Shown: positions 52,290 to 61,250, counted from the stretch's first letter. The stretch is 64,000 nt of DNA from Cupriavidus lacunae (GCF_003353055.1 NZ_QKWJ01000004.1:62001-126000), one strand, 5' to 3'. The notes: a model not told the origin generated them from the sequence alone. A program made the numbers and translations.

Positions 52290-53090
52290 TCACTTGCCAG
52301 TAAACGTCAGAGAGGGCCGCGCAGCGCCTGTGGCCAATGCTTTTGCTGCAGAATCGATCCCTGCTCGCACGTCTTCACTATCAAGAACGGCAGGGATAAG
52401 CTCGATCATCTGGGAGTCGGCTAGACCGATCCCACCGGATGCCCATGCTGCGAGAACGGCCTTGGTCGCCGCATGCGCGCGGGTGGGACCTTCTGCCAGC
52501 AGCCTGGCCATGGCCAATGTTTCGTCGCCGATTCGTTCGTGAGGCACTACCTTGGAAACAAGGTTGAGCTTGTGAGCCTCTTCTGCGGAGAGATTCTCCG
52601 CAAGCATTACGATCCTGTTTGCGACGTTTCGGCCCGCTCGCTCCGCGATACGCTGTACACCGCCGGCTAGCGGAAAGACTGCAATTGTCGCTTCAGTAAA
52701 GCGGAAATTGGCCCGTTCGCTGGCGATCACGAAATCCGTATGCAGCGCAAGCTCGAAGCCGAATCCATTGGCGCGCCCATGCACGGAAGCGATCGTGGGA
52801 ATGGTCAGGGTTTCAAGTGCGGAGAGGATTCCGTTAGAGAACTGCCAGCGTTCCTTACGCTTCTGATAGGAGTCATAGGTTGGCCATTCTCGAAAATCGC
52901 CGCCCATGCAGAAATTTTCCCCTTCGGCATTGACCACAAGAGCGCGAACGTCAGAGAGCGCCGCTTCGCGCACGGCTTCGCCCAGGTCTGCAACGAGTTT
53001 GCGGTTGGCGCGATTTTCGGGAGGGCGATGCAGGGTGACATAGCCGATGGAATCTTTGCGAGAAAAGGAGACGAATTTTTCAGTGCTCAT
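52290..53090 (-). CDS. Enoyl-CoA hydratase/isomerase (crotonase) family
   Basis: A 266-residue crotonase. Oxyanion motif NFCMGGDFREWP near residue 60, IASVHGRANGFGFELALHTDFVIAS near 105, TEATIAVFPLAGGVQR near 135. One of the two usual catalytic glutamates is present (TEA), the other position is replaced, so a non-hydratase crotonase reaction such as hydrolysis or retro-Claisen cleavage is possible. The 10-base gap to the fumarylacetoacetase gene and 30-base gap to the hydrolase gene indicate an operon. Confidence 0.9.
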   Translation of the reverse strand: MSTEKFVSFSRKDSIGYVTLHRPPENRANRKLVADLGEAVREAALSDVRALVVNAEGENFCMGGDFREWPTYDSYQKRKERWQFSNGILSALETLTIPTIASVHGRANGFGFELALHTDFVIASERANFRFTEATIAVFPLAGGVQRIAERAGRNVANRIVMLAENLSAEEAHKLNLVSKVVPHERIGDETLAMARLLAEGPTRAHAATKAVLAAWASGGIGLADSQMIELIPAVLDSEDVRAGIDSAAKALATGAARPSLTFTGK

Positions 53091-53120
53091 GATCTGGTTT
53101 CCAACTTGAACAGAGGATAT

Positions 53121-54380
53121 TTAGCGAAGTGGCCAGACTTGGGCGAGCTCGTCGGCGTCTGTCAGCGTGTTTGCCATGGCCACGACCCGCCAGCCGTCAA
53201 CGGTGCGATGCACTTCGAAATGAGAGGCAACTCTTTGTATTTCCTGATCTTCCGCGCCTCGGCGGGACCAGATTGCATCGACACAGGCTGCGGACTGGTT
53301 GTATACGGTGACCCTTCGATCCAGTAGTTTTGTAGTCCGGTATCCGCTCGCTTTCAGGGGGGCTTGCGTCGCGCGGATCTGCGCCACTACGTCGCTTTCA
53401 GTCATGAGCCACTGCGTTCGAACCATCGCTGCGGCGTGAAGCGGCACCCCCCAGTACTGCAGCATGGTCTCGGGCTCCGCGGCTCCATTACCGACGGAGA
53501 TCCATGCGTCAAAGTATTGCTTGAAGAACCACTCCTCGAATTCCTCGGCAGTCTTGTCGAGGTTCGAGGCGCTGACAGGCTGCGGTGCGGGTGGCTTCTG
53601 CTTGATTTCAGCAATGAAGGCGGCTACCGCGTCGGCGGTGGCCAGAGGTTGTTCAACGTGCGGCCAATGCCCTGCCGCAGCAATGTGTTGCGTGCTTGCA
53701 TTGGCAAATCGGGAACACACGGCTTCTTGTAGAAAGGATGGCGGGAAGAATTTGTCGTCAGAGCTGATGACAAGCGTCGGGGCGGAAACGCTTGAGGGAA
53801 TTTCCCCCAATCGATGTCCTTGCACCCAAGCCTGCAATTCGACCAGGGATTCGTCGACAGGCGTGTTCACTGCCGATGCCACGAGAACTCGCATTGCGTC
53901 AGGCGCGGCTTCAAATGTCCGGGCCGCGCGTCCTTTCTCAACCAGTTGCGGATCCTTCTGCCTTGCCAGTCCCTGGAAGGCTTGCATCTGATCCGTAGTC
54001 AGTGGGTAGCCACGGAGTGGTGCGGGGAGGATTAACGCTAGCGCATCCACCCGGGACATTCCGGCTACCAGTTCAGCAACCTGACCGCCCATGCTGTGGC
54101 CAACAACCACGACGGGTTGTTGTGGCTCGCGGAGCTGCTCGATCAGTCCAGCGACACGACTCGCATACGCGTCGAGAGCGCCGGTGCTGACTCCCTTCGC
54201 ATAGTCCATTGAAACAACCGTCCAACCGTCCAGGCTGGCGGCCGACGCGAACCCTTGCCAGGTATGGCGATCGTCCAGGAACCCGTGAAGGAGGGCGATC
54301 AAGCCCCTCGACCCCTCCCTCCAGATTTGGTACTGCACCCCTGGTTCTGAAATGGCTCCAGCAGTCTTCTCGTCGCTCAT
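53121..54380 (-). CDS. Alpha/beta hydrolase fused to NTF2/SnoaL-like domain
   Basis: A 419-residue fusion. Residues about 20-270 form an alpha/beta hydrolase (GLIALLHGFLDDRHTWQGF, nucleophile elbow VVVGHSMGGQVAE near residue 93, general acid DDKFFPP near 208, histidine HWPHVEQP near 245). From about 290 there is an SnoaL/NTF2-like alpha-beta cone (FEEWFFKQYFDAWISVGNG, FEVHRTVDGWRVVAMANTLTD), as in small polyketide cyclases or the regulator-like DUF6841. The promoter is strong (54413-54440). First gene of the operon; would hydrolyse an ester, lactone or ring-cleavage product. The fusion is notable. Confidence 0.88.
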   Translation of the reverse strand: MSDEKTAGAISEPGVQYQIWREGSRGLIALLHGFLDDRHTWQGFASAASLDGWTVVSMDYAKGVSTGALDAYASRVAGLIEQLREPQQPVVVVGHSMGGQVAELVAGMSRVDALALILPAPLRGYPLTTDQMQAFQGLARQKDPQLVEKGRAARTFEAAPDAMRVLVASAVNTPVDESLVELQAWVQGHRLGEIPSSVSAPTLVISSDDKFFPPSFLQEAVCSRFANASTQHIAAAGHWPHVEQPLATADAVAAFIAEIKQKPPAPQPVSASNLDKTAEEFEEWFFKQYFDAWISVGNGAAEPETMLQYWGVPLHAAAMVRTQWLMTESDVVAQIRATQAPLKASGYRTTKLLDRRVTVYNQSAACVDAIWSRRGAEDQEIQRVASHFEVHRTVDGWRVVAMANTLTDADELAQVWPLR

Positions 54381-54392
54381 GCTTTCCTCTTG

Positions 54393-54439
54393 AAACCGGT
54401 TGAAGTGGTGTCATTATAAAACCGGTTGAACAGGTGTCA
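54393..54439. promoter_or_regulatory. Paired direct repeats (operator) between hydrolase operon and CGNR gene
   Basis: AAACCGGTTGAAGTGGTGTCA at 54393-54413 and AAACCGGTTGAACAGGTGTCA at 54419-54439 differ at two bases and are spaced by 26 bases, start to start (about 2.5 helical turns). Each contains the palindromic core AACCGGTT. They overlap the minus-strand promoter, so a repressor bound here would control the hydrolase operon. The CGNR protein is the natural candidate. Confidence 0.8.
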
Positions 54440-54440
54440 A
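54413..54440 (-). promoter_or_regulatory. Strong sigma-70 promoter of the hydrolase operon
   Basis: On the minus strand, TTGACA (complement of 54435-54440) and TATAAT (complement of 54413-54418) are separated by 16 bases and match consensus perfectly. Such a promoter must be tightly repressed, in accordance with the operator repeats lying over and next to it. Confidence 0.85.
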
Positions 54441-54495
54441 GGCGCGGGCGTGTTGGTACAATCCCTAGAAATCACGATCAGGCGAAGGAGAAAAA

Positions 54496-55086
54496 GTGGA
54501 AAACGCGGACTACAAGGCGCTTGCGTATGTGGGCGGGCGACGTTGTCTCGACTTTGTCGCCACATGTCGTAAGCGGTACTCGCAACCGGTCGAACTTCTT
54601 GCCGATGCAGGATCCCTATTGACGTGGCTCAGGGAGGCCGGCTTCGAGACAAGGCAAAACGCCGATGTCACGTGTTCGGCTAACGACCTGCAGGAAGCGA
54701 TACGTCTGCGGGAGGCGATTTACCATCTCGTTCGAGCGTCCACTGAAGGGCAAGCTTTTGCGCAAGAGGACGCAGACGTCGTGAATACTTTTGCCAGGCT
54801 TCCCAACCTTGCTCCACAGCTAACGGCAGAGTGCGTTGGTGATTTGCAGAATCCCTGCAAGCTTGGCTGGGCTGCCGATGCGTTTGTACCGGCAGCCCTC
54901 TCGACGATTGCTCGCGACGCTGTGACTTTGCTGTCTTCGCCTCTTATTGCGCGAGTTAAGTCGTGCGCAAATCCGAAATGCTCGATGTTATTTTTGGATG
55001 ACTCGCAGGGCCTGAGGCGAAAGTGGTGCTCCATGAGCCGATGTGGCAATCTTTCGAAGCTGGCGACATATCGCTCGCGCCAATAG
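54496..55086 (+). CDS. CGNR zinc-finger (ABATE domain) regulator
   Basis: A 196-residue protein with the ABATE-type N-terminal domain (GGRRCLDFVATCRKRYSQPVELL) and a C-terminal CGNR zinc finger (CANPKCSMLFLDDSQG, KWCSMSRCGNLSKLATYRSR). Proteins of this group are thought to be transcriptional regulators of stress or catabolic operons. GAAGGAG stands before the GTG at 54496. It is divergent from the hydrolase operon and shares the repeat-containing control region; likely autoregulated. Confidence 0.9.
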   Translation: MENADYKALAYVGGRRCLDFVATCRKRYSQPVELLADAGSLLTWLREAGFETRQNADVTCSANDLQEAIRLREAIYHLVRASTEGQAFAQEDADVVNTFARLPNLAPQLTAECVGDLQNPCKLGWAADAFVPAALSTIARDAVTLLSSPLIARVKSCANPKCSMLFLDDSQGLRRKWCSMSRCGNLSKLATYRSRQ

Positions 55087-55113
55087 GGCACAAGCAACTC
55101 AAGGCCACGTCGC

Positions 55114-55764
55114 CTATAAACCGCCCAGTGCGTTCACGGTGAACGCCAGAATCCCCATATTGAAAAGAAACGCAGCCATGCAGTGGCCCAGGGCCACCCT
55201 GCGCATGTGTGCGCCGGCGATGGTCACGTCCGAAGTCTGGAAGCTCATGCCCAGCGTGAAACTGAAGTAAAGAAAGTCCCAATAGTCGGGCTCCTGCACG
55301 CCCGGCACCTGCAGCCCGCCCTGGTCGCCGGTGGCGGTCTGGAGGTAGAAGAGATGCGCGTAGTGCAGCGTGAAAACGGTGTTGGCAAACAGCCACGACA
55401 GGATGAGCGTGGAGACGATCAGCACAATGTCGGCCCAGTGCGGTTTTTCGGGGCGCGCGATCAACGTGCCGATGGCGACCAGGACGACCATCGACAGCAG
55501 CACGGTGATCGCAAGCAACGCCACGCGGTTGGCATCGTTGTCCTCCGCCGTGCGCCGCATGGCCGCGGGATCCGCGCGCAACAGCGGCAGCGCGGCGGCA
55601 AGGAAGACAAGAACCGCGAGATCGAAGCCGATCAGCAGGGCGATGCGCGGATCCGCGCCAAGCGCGACCGCGGCAACGGTCGCGACAATCAATATGGCCG
55701 CGCACAGCAGAAAGCGTGCGGGTGCGATGCGCTTGCCGATGGCGAAGCGGGCGGGTCTGTTCAT
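55114..55764 (-). CDS. DUF1345 family membrane protein
   Basis: A 216-residue membrane protein with about six hydrophobic helices (RFLLCAAILIVATVAAVALGA, FDLAVLVFLAAALPLL, LLAITVLLSMVVLVAIGTL, IVLIVSTLILSWLFANTVFTLHYAHLFY) and the DUF1345 end (DYWDFLYFSFTLGMSFQTSD). The ATG at 55764 was chosen; a TTG at 55818 adds 18 polar residues. Function of the family is unknown. Convergent with the CGNR gene, 27 bases apart. Confidence 0.87.
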   Translation of the reverse strand: MNRPARFAIGKRIAPARFLLCAAILIVATVAAVALGADPRIALLIGFDLAVLVFLAAALPLLRADPAAMRRTAEDNDANRVALLAITVLLSMVVLVAIGTLIARPEKPHWADIVLIVSTLILSWLFANTVFTLHYAHLFYLQTATGDQGGLQVPGVQEPDYWDFLYFSFTLGMSFQTSDVTIAGAHMRRVALGHCMAAFLFNMGILAFTVNALGGL

Positions 55765-55928
55765 AGAGCAGTCATCCGGGTGAACCTTCGCCAGGGAAGG
55801 AGTCTTGTCATCCGACAATGATATCCATGGATGAACCCGATGCCACAGTCGGGCGCGACCCGGTGAGTCTTCGGGCGGAAGTCGCGTTCGACCAGGAGGC
55901 GACGGGACCCGGGGGTGTGACCGGCAGC

Positions 55929-56774
55929 CTAGGCAATCCGCAGGCGTTCGGGACGTGTATAGACGACCAGGCTGCCACTGCGCACAAAGCCGGCCAGCGT
56001 TACCGCAGTGGCTTCCGCCATCCGCACGGCCAGCGCCGTCGGGCCGGACACCGCGGCAAGAATCCCGGCGCCGATCGATGCCGTCTTGAGGACCATCTCG
56101 TAGCTGGCCCGGCTGGTGACAATGACCGCGCCGGTCTTTGTATCCTCATTGCCGCTCGATAGTGCGCCCGCCAGCTTGTCGAGCGCATTGTGGCGCCCCA
56201 CGTCTTCCCGCACCAGGACCAGCGTGCCATCCGCGCGTAGCCATCCCGCCGCGTGAGTGGCTCCGGTATCGCGCAGCAGCGTCTGGCGGTTGTGCAAGGC
56301 GGCGAAAGCCGCGTCGAAGACAGACGGGTCGAAGCTGGCCGTGCTCTGCACCGGCCGCGGCACGCGCATGACGTCGTCAAGAGACTCAGTGCCGCACAGG
56401 CCGCAGCCCGTACGCCCCGCCAGCGCGCGACGCCGGGTCTTCAGCCTGGCGAAGGCGGCGGAGGCGATCTCTAACTTGACAGTCACGCCGTTGCCGCCCG
56501 CTTCCACGTCGATGCCGTAGATCTCGCGCGCGTTGTCGACAATGCCTTCGCTGAGGCTGAAGCCGATGGCGAAGTCATCGAGGTCGGCAGGCGTGGCCAG
56601 CATTACCGCATGCGAGATGCCGTTGTACTCGAGCGCGACCGGTGCCTCTTCGGCAAGGCGGTCGTCCTCGGCCGTCACCGTGCCGTGACGCCAGCGCCTG
56701 ACCCCGACCGTGCGCTGCGCCGGGACATCTTCCATGCCGGCGCTGCTGCCTTCAGCTGGCAAATCCCGCCTCAT
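55929..56774 (-). CDS. fdhD: FdhD-type sulfurtransferase for formate dehydrogenase maturation
   Basis: A 281-residue protein with the FdhD signature: EEAPVALEYNGISHAVMLATPADLDDFAIGFSLSEGI near residue 45 and the redox pair in GRTGCGLCGTESLDDV near 130, then RREDVGRHNALDKL-like VREDVGRHNALDKLAGA near 200 and the NATSRASYEMVLK-like VTSRASYEMVLKTAS. FdhD passes sulfur from IscS to the molybdenum cofactor. ATG at 56774 with GGAGAGG upstream. Divergent from the FdhF/YdeP-type molybdoenzyme it would mature. Confidence 0.95.
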   Translation of the reverse strand: MRRDLPAEGSSAGMEDVPAQRTVGVRRWRHGTVTAEDDRLAEEAPVALEYNGISHAVMLATPADLDDFAIGFSLSEGIVDNAREIYGIDVEAGGNGVTVKLEIASAAFARLKTRRRALAGRTGCGLCGTESLDDVMRVPRPVQSTASFDPSVFDAAFAALHNRQTLLRDTGATHAAGWLRADGTLVLVREDVGRHNALDKLAGALSSGNEDTKTGAVIVTSRASYEMVLKTASIGAGILAAVSGPTALAVRMAEATAVTLAGFVRSGSLVVYTRPERLRIA

Positions 56775-57105
56775 CGCCTCTCCGCGAGAACAAAACCCGG
56801 CCTGCCGGGGGGCAGTCGCGGTCATGAAAAGCCTTGGCAACTTCACGGCCAAGGCCATGGTCACGACGCCTGCAATCCAGCCTGTGACTAACCAGAATAG
56901 CCGGGTTCAGCCGCTTGCGCTGGCACGTATCGAATAAGCCATTCTCCGCGAGGTTTTGTGAGCTGTCAGGCATGCATTGGGGAGGGGAGCGCTATTTGTA
57001 ACCGCTACTTGCCGAGCGGTAGGCCGAGTCTATTGTTATGAAAAGCTCGCCTTGCGGCACAGGCGGCAGTCGCCCAAGGGGGTGGTTCACGTTCACGGAG
57101 CAGAC
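56775..57105. other. Divergent control region of fdhD and the molybdoenzyme gene
   Basis: No gene seen. It contains an inverted repeat ACCGCT/AGCGGT (57001-57020) and a weak promoter-like pair (TTGCCG at 57009, TATTGT at 57031) for the plus-strand gene. Frames here continue into the genes but lack ribosome sites. Confidence 0.45.
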
Positions 57106-59385
57106 ATGGCGACTCGACGGGAAGTGCCCGGCATCAGGCCGTATGACGGACCCGCTGGTGGTTGGGGTGCGCTTCGCGCAACGACCCAGGCCATCCGACT
57201 GCAGATGGATAGCGTCAAGGCTCCGATCACGCTGCTTCGGACCAACCAGCCCGATGGTTTCGATTGTCCGGGCTGCGCGTGGCCTGACAAAGAGCACAGG
57301 TCCACGTTCCAGTTCTGCGAGAACGGGGCCAAGGCCGTCACCTGGGAAGCGACCAGCAAGCGGGTGCGGCCAGAGTTCTTTGAAAGCAATACGGTGTCGT
57401 CGCTGCTGCAACGATCGGATTTTGAGCTGGAGGATATGGGGCGGCTTACCCATCCGCTTGTCTACGATCGCTCCACTGACACGTACCGGGCGGTCGACTG
57501 GGGCACTGCGTTCGCCCGAATCGGCGAAATCCTGCGTGGGCTGTCGCCTGACCAGGTCGAGTTCTATACCTCGGGCAGGGCATCGAACGAGGCAGCTTTT
57601 CTCTTCCAGCTGTTCGCGCGGGAATATGGCACGAACAACTTCCCGGATTGCTCGAACATGTGCCACGAACCCACCAGCGTGGGCTTGCCGCAGTCAATCG
57701 GTATCGGCAAAGGCACGGTGTCTCTGGAGGACTTCGACAGTTGCGAGCTTATTATCTCAATCGGCCACAATCCCGGGACCAATCACCCCCGCATGATGGG
57801 AACGCTTCATGAAGCCGCACGGCGCAATGTCCCCATCGTCGTGTTCAATCCGCTGCGCGAGCGCGCGCTCGAACGGTTCGCGGATCCCCAGAACTGGCTT
57901 GAAATGGCGACTTACGGCTCGACCAGGATCGCCTCGACTTACTATCAGGTCGACGCCGGCGGAGACGCGGCCGCCCTCAAGGGGATCATGAAGGCCCTCC
58001 TGGCCATGGATGCCGATCGGGGAGATATTCTGGACCGTGATTTCATCGCGGTGCATACCGAAGGCTTCGACGCATTTGCCGCGGACCTGGCAGCCACGAC
58101 GTGGGAAGACATCGAGAAAGCAAGCGGGCTCGCCCGCGCGGATCTTGAGCAAGTGGCCGACCTCTACGCGAAATCGAATGCGACGATCGTCACCTATGGC
58201 ATGGGCGTCACGCAGCACAACAAGGGCACGGCCAATGTCCGTCTGATTGCCGATTTGCTGTTCCTGCGCGGAAACTTTGGCAAGCCCGGGGCTGGCATTT
58301 GTCCATTGCGCGGCCATTCCAACGTGCAGGGCAATCGAACGGTCGGCATCACCGAGAAGCCGGCGGACAGCTTCCTTAAGCAGATCGAGGATGTATTGGG
58401 GTTCAAGCCGCCGCAGACGCATGGACATGATGCCGTCAAGGCGATGCAGGCAATGATAGACGGCAGGGCCAAGGCCCTGATTTGCCTGGGCGGAAACTTC
58501 GCGGTAGCGCTGCCCGATTCCGAACAGTCCTTTCCCGCGATGGGCAGGCTCGATCTGAGCGTCCATATTGGCACCAAGCTCAATCGCTCGCATCTGCTGG
58601 TGGCGAAGGAGACGTATCTGCTGCCGTGCCTCGGTCGCACGGAGCTTGATGTCCAGGCGAGCGGGCCACAGTCGGTGACGGTCGAGGACTCGATGTCAAT
58701 GGTCCATGCATCGGCCGGCAAGCTTACGCCGGCCTCTGAGGAACTGCGTTCCGAGCCGTCGATCGTGGCCGGCATGGCCAACGCGACGCTGCCGAACAGC
58801 AAGGTCCCATGGCTGGACCTGGTGGCGGACTATGACAAGATCCGCGACCTGATCGAGAAGACCGTGCCCGGATTCGAGAACTTCAATGCACGCATCAGGA
58901 TGCCGGGTGGCTTCCGCCTGCCACTGCCGCCGACCGAGCGCAAGTGGCCGACGCCAACCGGGAAGGCGATGTTCTCCGTGTATGGCGGGGTGAAGGAAGA
59001 CGCCGATGTGCTTGGCGGAGAAAATGTCCTGCGCCTGATGACGATCCGCAGCCACGACCAGTACAACACCACGATCTATGCATTGGATGACCGCTATCGA
59101 GGCGTATTCGGGCGGCGCGATGTGCTGTTCATGCACGAAGACGACATGGCTGCGCGCGGACTGGAGCATGGCGACCTGGTCGACATCGAGACCATCGTGA
59201 CCGGCAGGCAACTGCGCCTGAAGAAGATCACGGCGATCGCTTACGCAAATATCGCGCGGGGTTCGGTCGCGGCGTACTACCCGGAGGCAAACGTTCTGGT
59301 GCCGCTGGACTACATCGACAAGGAAAGCGGGACGCCTTCTTACAAGTCGATTCCCGTACGTGTGTTGCTTTCGGAGGTGACGTGA
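57106..59385 (+). CDS. FdhF/YdeP-type molybdopterin oxidoreductase
   Basis: A 759-residue molybdoenzyme of the FdhF/YdeP family. It has a cysteine pair early (DGFDCPGCAWPD near residue 53), the candidate Mo-ligand cysteine in NFPDCSNMCHEPTSVGL near 183, the SIGHNPGTNHPRMMGTL loop near 222, and the MGVTQHNKGTANVR and FLRGNFGKPGAGICPLRGHSNVQGNRTVG segments near 365-410. The C-terminal molybdopterin dinucleotide domain includes IRSHDQYNTTIYALDDRYRGVFGRRDV. In E. coli YdeP affects acid resistance; a formate-like or other substrate is only inferred. GGAG precedes the ATG at 57106. Confidence 0.92.
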   Translation: MATRREVPGIRPYDGPAGGWGALRATTQAIRLQMDSVKAPITLLRTNQPDGFDCPGCAWPDKEHRSTFQFCENGAKAVTWEATSKRVRPEFFESNTVSSLLQRSDFELEDMGRLTHPLVYDRSTDTYRAVDWGTAFARIGEILRGLSPDQVEFYTSGRASNEAAFLFQLFAREYGTNNFPDCSNMCHEPTSVGLPQSIGIGKGTVSLEDFDSCELIISIGHNPGTNHPRMMGTLHEAARRNVPIVVFNPLRERALERFADPQNWLEMATYGSTRIASTYYQVDAGGDAAALKGIMKALLAMDADRGDILDRDFIAVHTEGFDAFAADLAATTWEDIEKASGLARADLEQVADLYAKSNATIVTYGMGVTQHNKGTANVRLIADLLFLRGNFGKPGAGICPLRGHSNVQGNRTVGITEKPADSFLKQIEDVLGFKPPQTHGHDAVKAMQAMIDGRAKALICLGGNFAVALPDSEQSFPAMGRLDLSVHIGTKLNRSHLLVAKETYLLPCLGRTELDVQASGPQSVTVEDSMSMVHASAGKLTPASEELRSEPSIVAGMANATLPNSKVPWLDLVADYDKIRDLIEKTVPGFENFNARIRMPGGFRLPLPPTERKWPTPTGKAMFSVYGGVKEDADVLGGENVLRLMTIRSHDQYNTTIYALDDRYRGVFGRRDVLFMHEDDMAARGLEHGDLVDIETIVTGRQLRLKKITAIAYANIARGSVAAYYPEANVLVPLDYIDKESGTPSYKSIPVRVLLSEVT

Positions 59386-59450
59386 TCCGGGCGGGCTTTC
59401 CAGACTTCTATGCGGTTCGTAATGAAATAAGAGCTTCTGCACAATAAAAC

Positions 59451-60368
59451 ATGATCGTACGGCCAAAGAGAAACTGGTTCAGCATGCTCTTCGTATGGAG
59501 CGGGTCCGTTTTGCAGACCATCATCCCGCAGTTGCTCTTCCTGGCTCTTGTCAGCGGCTTCGCGGTCCTGACCCACGGGCGCATACTGGGTGAAAAGATC
59601 CCGCTCAATACCGCCCCGTTGACCCTCTTTGGCGTGGCGCTGACCATCTTTCTGGCGTTCCGGAACAATGCCAGCTATGAGCGCTTCAAGGAAGCGCGCT
59701 ACCTTTGGGGGCACGTGCTGATCGCCTCACGCTCGCTCACGTCGCAGATACTGTGTTACGTCCCCGAGGACCGCAGCGAGGATCGAATCCAGCTGGTCAA
59801 TAGCCTGATTGCGTTTGCCTATTCGCTGAAGCATGAGCTTCGCAAGACGGACCCGACCCACGACCTTGTCCGGCTTCTGGGGCGCGATGCGGTGGAGGCC
59901 TTGCGCTCAAAGCGCTACAAGCCGACGGCAATTCTCTATGAGGTCCGCCACAGACTCGCTCGCCTGCACCGTCGTGAAATGATTTCGGAGACCAAGCTCT
60001 GGATGTTTGATGCCCAGATCAACGAACTGGCGACCACAGTAGGCGGGTGCGAGCGCATCGCATCCACGCCGATTCCGTTCTCCTACGGGGTGCTGCTTCA
60101 TCGCACCGTGTACGCATATTGCATCATGCTGCCGTTTGGCCTGGTGGATTGGACGGAGTTGTTCACGCCGATCATCTGCGTCTTTGTCGCCTACACGCTG
60201 ATCGCACTGGAGGCGATCGCCGACGAAGTCTCCGAGCCATTCAGCGAGGCACCCAATGCGCTGGCACTCGATGCCATCGCACGCAATATCGAGCGCTCGC
60301 TGCTGGAACTCTCCAATCGCGAGATCCCCGAGGAGACATTGCCAGACCGCCAGTATCAACTGACGTAG
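59451..60368 (+). CDS. Bestrophin-like (UPF0187) membrane channel
   Basis: A 305-residue protein of the bestrophin family: N-terminal RPKRNWFSMLFVWSGSVLQTIIPQLLFLALVSG, the signature PLTLFGVALTIFLAFRNNASYERFKEARYLWGHV near 55, and the C-terminal IPFSYGVLLHRTVYAYCIMLPFGLVDW with FTPIICVFVAYTLIALEAIADEVSEPFS. Bacterial members form pentameric anion channels. ATG at 59451, no clear ribosome site. Separate from the molybdoenzyme upstream and convergent with the encapsulin. Confidence 0.92.
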   Translation: MIVRPKRNWFSMLFVWSGSVLQTIIPQLLFLALVSGFAVLTHGRILGEKIPLNTAPLTLFGVALTIFLAFRNNASYERFKEARYLWGHVLIASRSLTSQILCYVPEDRSEDRIQLVNSLIAFAYSLKHELRKTDPTHDLVRLLGRDAVEALRSKRYKPTAILYEVRHRLARLHRREMISETKLWMFDAQINELATTVGGCERIASTPIPFSYGVLLHRTVYAYCIMLPFGLVDWTELFTPIICVFVAYTLIALEAIADEVSEPFSEAPNALALDAIARNIERSLLELSNREIPEETLPDRQYQLT

Positions 60369-60431
60369 CAGGGGATGGCTGCGGTCAGTCCGACGCGCCG
60401 AACCTGGCCGCGCCGGCGCGATCGGCAACCA

Positions 60432-61250
60432 CTACTTTCCAGCCGCTTGCCCTGACAGTTCGAGCGGAACCGATGCCTCGCTCGTCAGCATCAGGAAGGT
60501 CAGCGTTTCGCGCAGGTACAGCCGGACCACGTGGTCCGTATGGCTGCTGTAGCCGATCGACAGATCCTCGCCAAGGTGCAAGGCGTAGTCGCCGCCGCGG
60601 GTCGACACTACGCTGCCGCCGCTGATCGCCGGCGCCCAGACGATCTCGCCGCTGACGATCCGCTTGATGTGGTCGATGACCGGATAGCCCTGGTCGCGCG
60701 CGCCCGCCAGCGCGGTGTACGCGTCGGCGCCGAGGAGCACGGAGTAGGGGCCGTCGACGCCTGCAAGCCGCAACGCCTCGAGCGCATCGCTGATCACGTT
60801 CGGATAGTCGTTGATGTCGGCCGGCAGCGTGAACTTCGGATTCGACGAGCCTTCGCGGATGCCGACGATGCCCGCCTGCCGATAGCCGTCGAAGATGGCG
60901 CGATCTTCCGCAAACGCAAGCTGCCTGGCCGCTTCCTTGGCCGGCTGCCAGTCGGCGTCGCGCGCGCCGCGCTCGACGCTGTCGATCGCTTCGCGCTGGA
61001 GCTCGAACGGCACGGTCAGCTGGACCAGGGCCCTGACCTCGCGCAGCTTCGCGCCGACGCCCTGCAGCGGCGCCTCGAGGTCCAGCAGGTGTCCGGTGCC
61101 CACGCTGGCCAGTTCGGGGCCGCCGGGGCCGATCACGTCTGTCACACGCCGTCCTGCGACGGAACGCTTGAAGGTGCGCGCCACCTCCTCTTCAATCTGA
61201 GTCCACGCGGCACTGGTGATCGGGGCGAGTTCGCGGTGCAGGTTATTCAT
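60432..61250 (-). CDS. Family 1 encapsulin shell protein
   Basis: A 272-residue HK97-fold nanocompartment protein: MNNLHRELAPITSAAWTQIEEEVARTFKRSVAGRR start, the E-loop region (HLLDLEAPLQGVGAKLREVRALVQLTVPFELQ), the P-domain helix (AFAEDRAIFDGYRQAGIVGI) and the A-domain end (YSSHTDHVVRLYLRETLTFLML). Length is normal for family 1 shells. It overlaps the DyP peroxidase stop by eight bases, so translation is coupled, and the cargo has a shell-targeting tail. Terminates against the bestrophin gene. Confidence 0.95.
   Translation of the reverse strand: MNNLHRELAPITSAAWTQIEEEVARTFKRSVAGRRVTDVIGPGGPELASVGTGHLLDLEAPLQGVGAKLREVRALVQLTVPFELQREAIDSVERGARDADWQPAKEAARQLAFAEDRAIFDGYRQAGIVGIREGSSNPKFTLPADINDYPNVISDALEALRLAGVDGPYSVLLGADAYTALAGARDQGYPVIDHIKRIVSGEIVWAPAISGGSVVSTRGGDYALHLGEDLSIGYSSHTDHVVRLYLRETLTFLMLTSEASVPLELSGQAAGK

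Noticed and set aside
51092-54380. Tyrosine/homogentisate degradation
   Set aside because: Only the fumarylacetoacetase fold is present; homogentisate dioxygenase and the isomerase are missing nearby, so the pathway is not supported.
57106-59385. Selenocysteine in the molybdoenzyme
   Set aside because: The active-site region shows a cysteine (NMCHEP) and no in-frame TGA is present.
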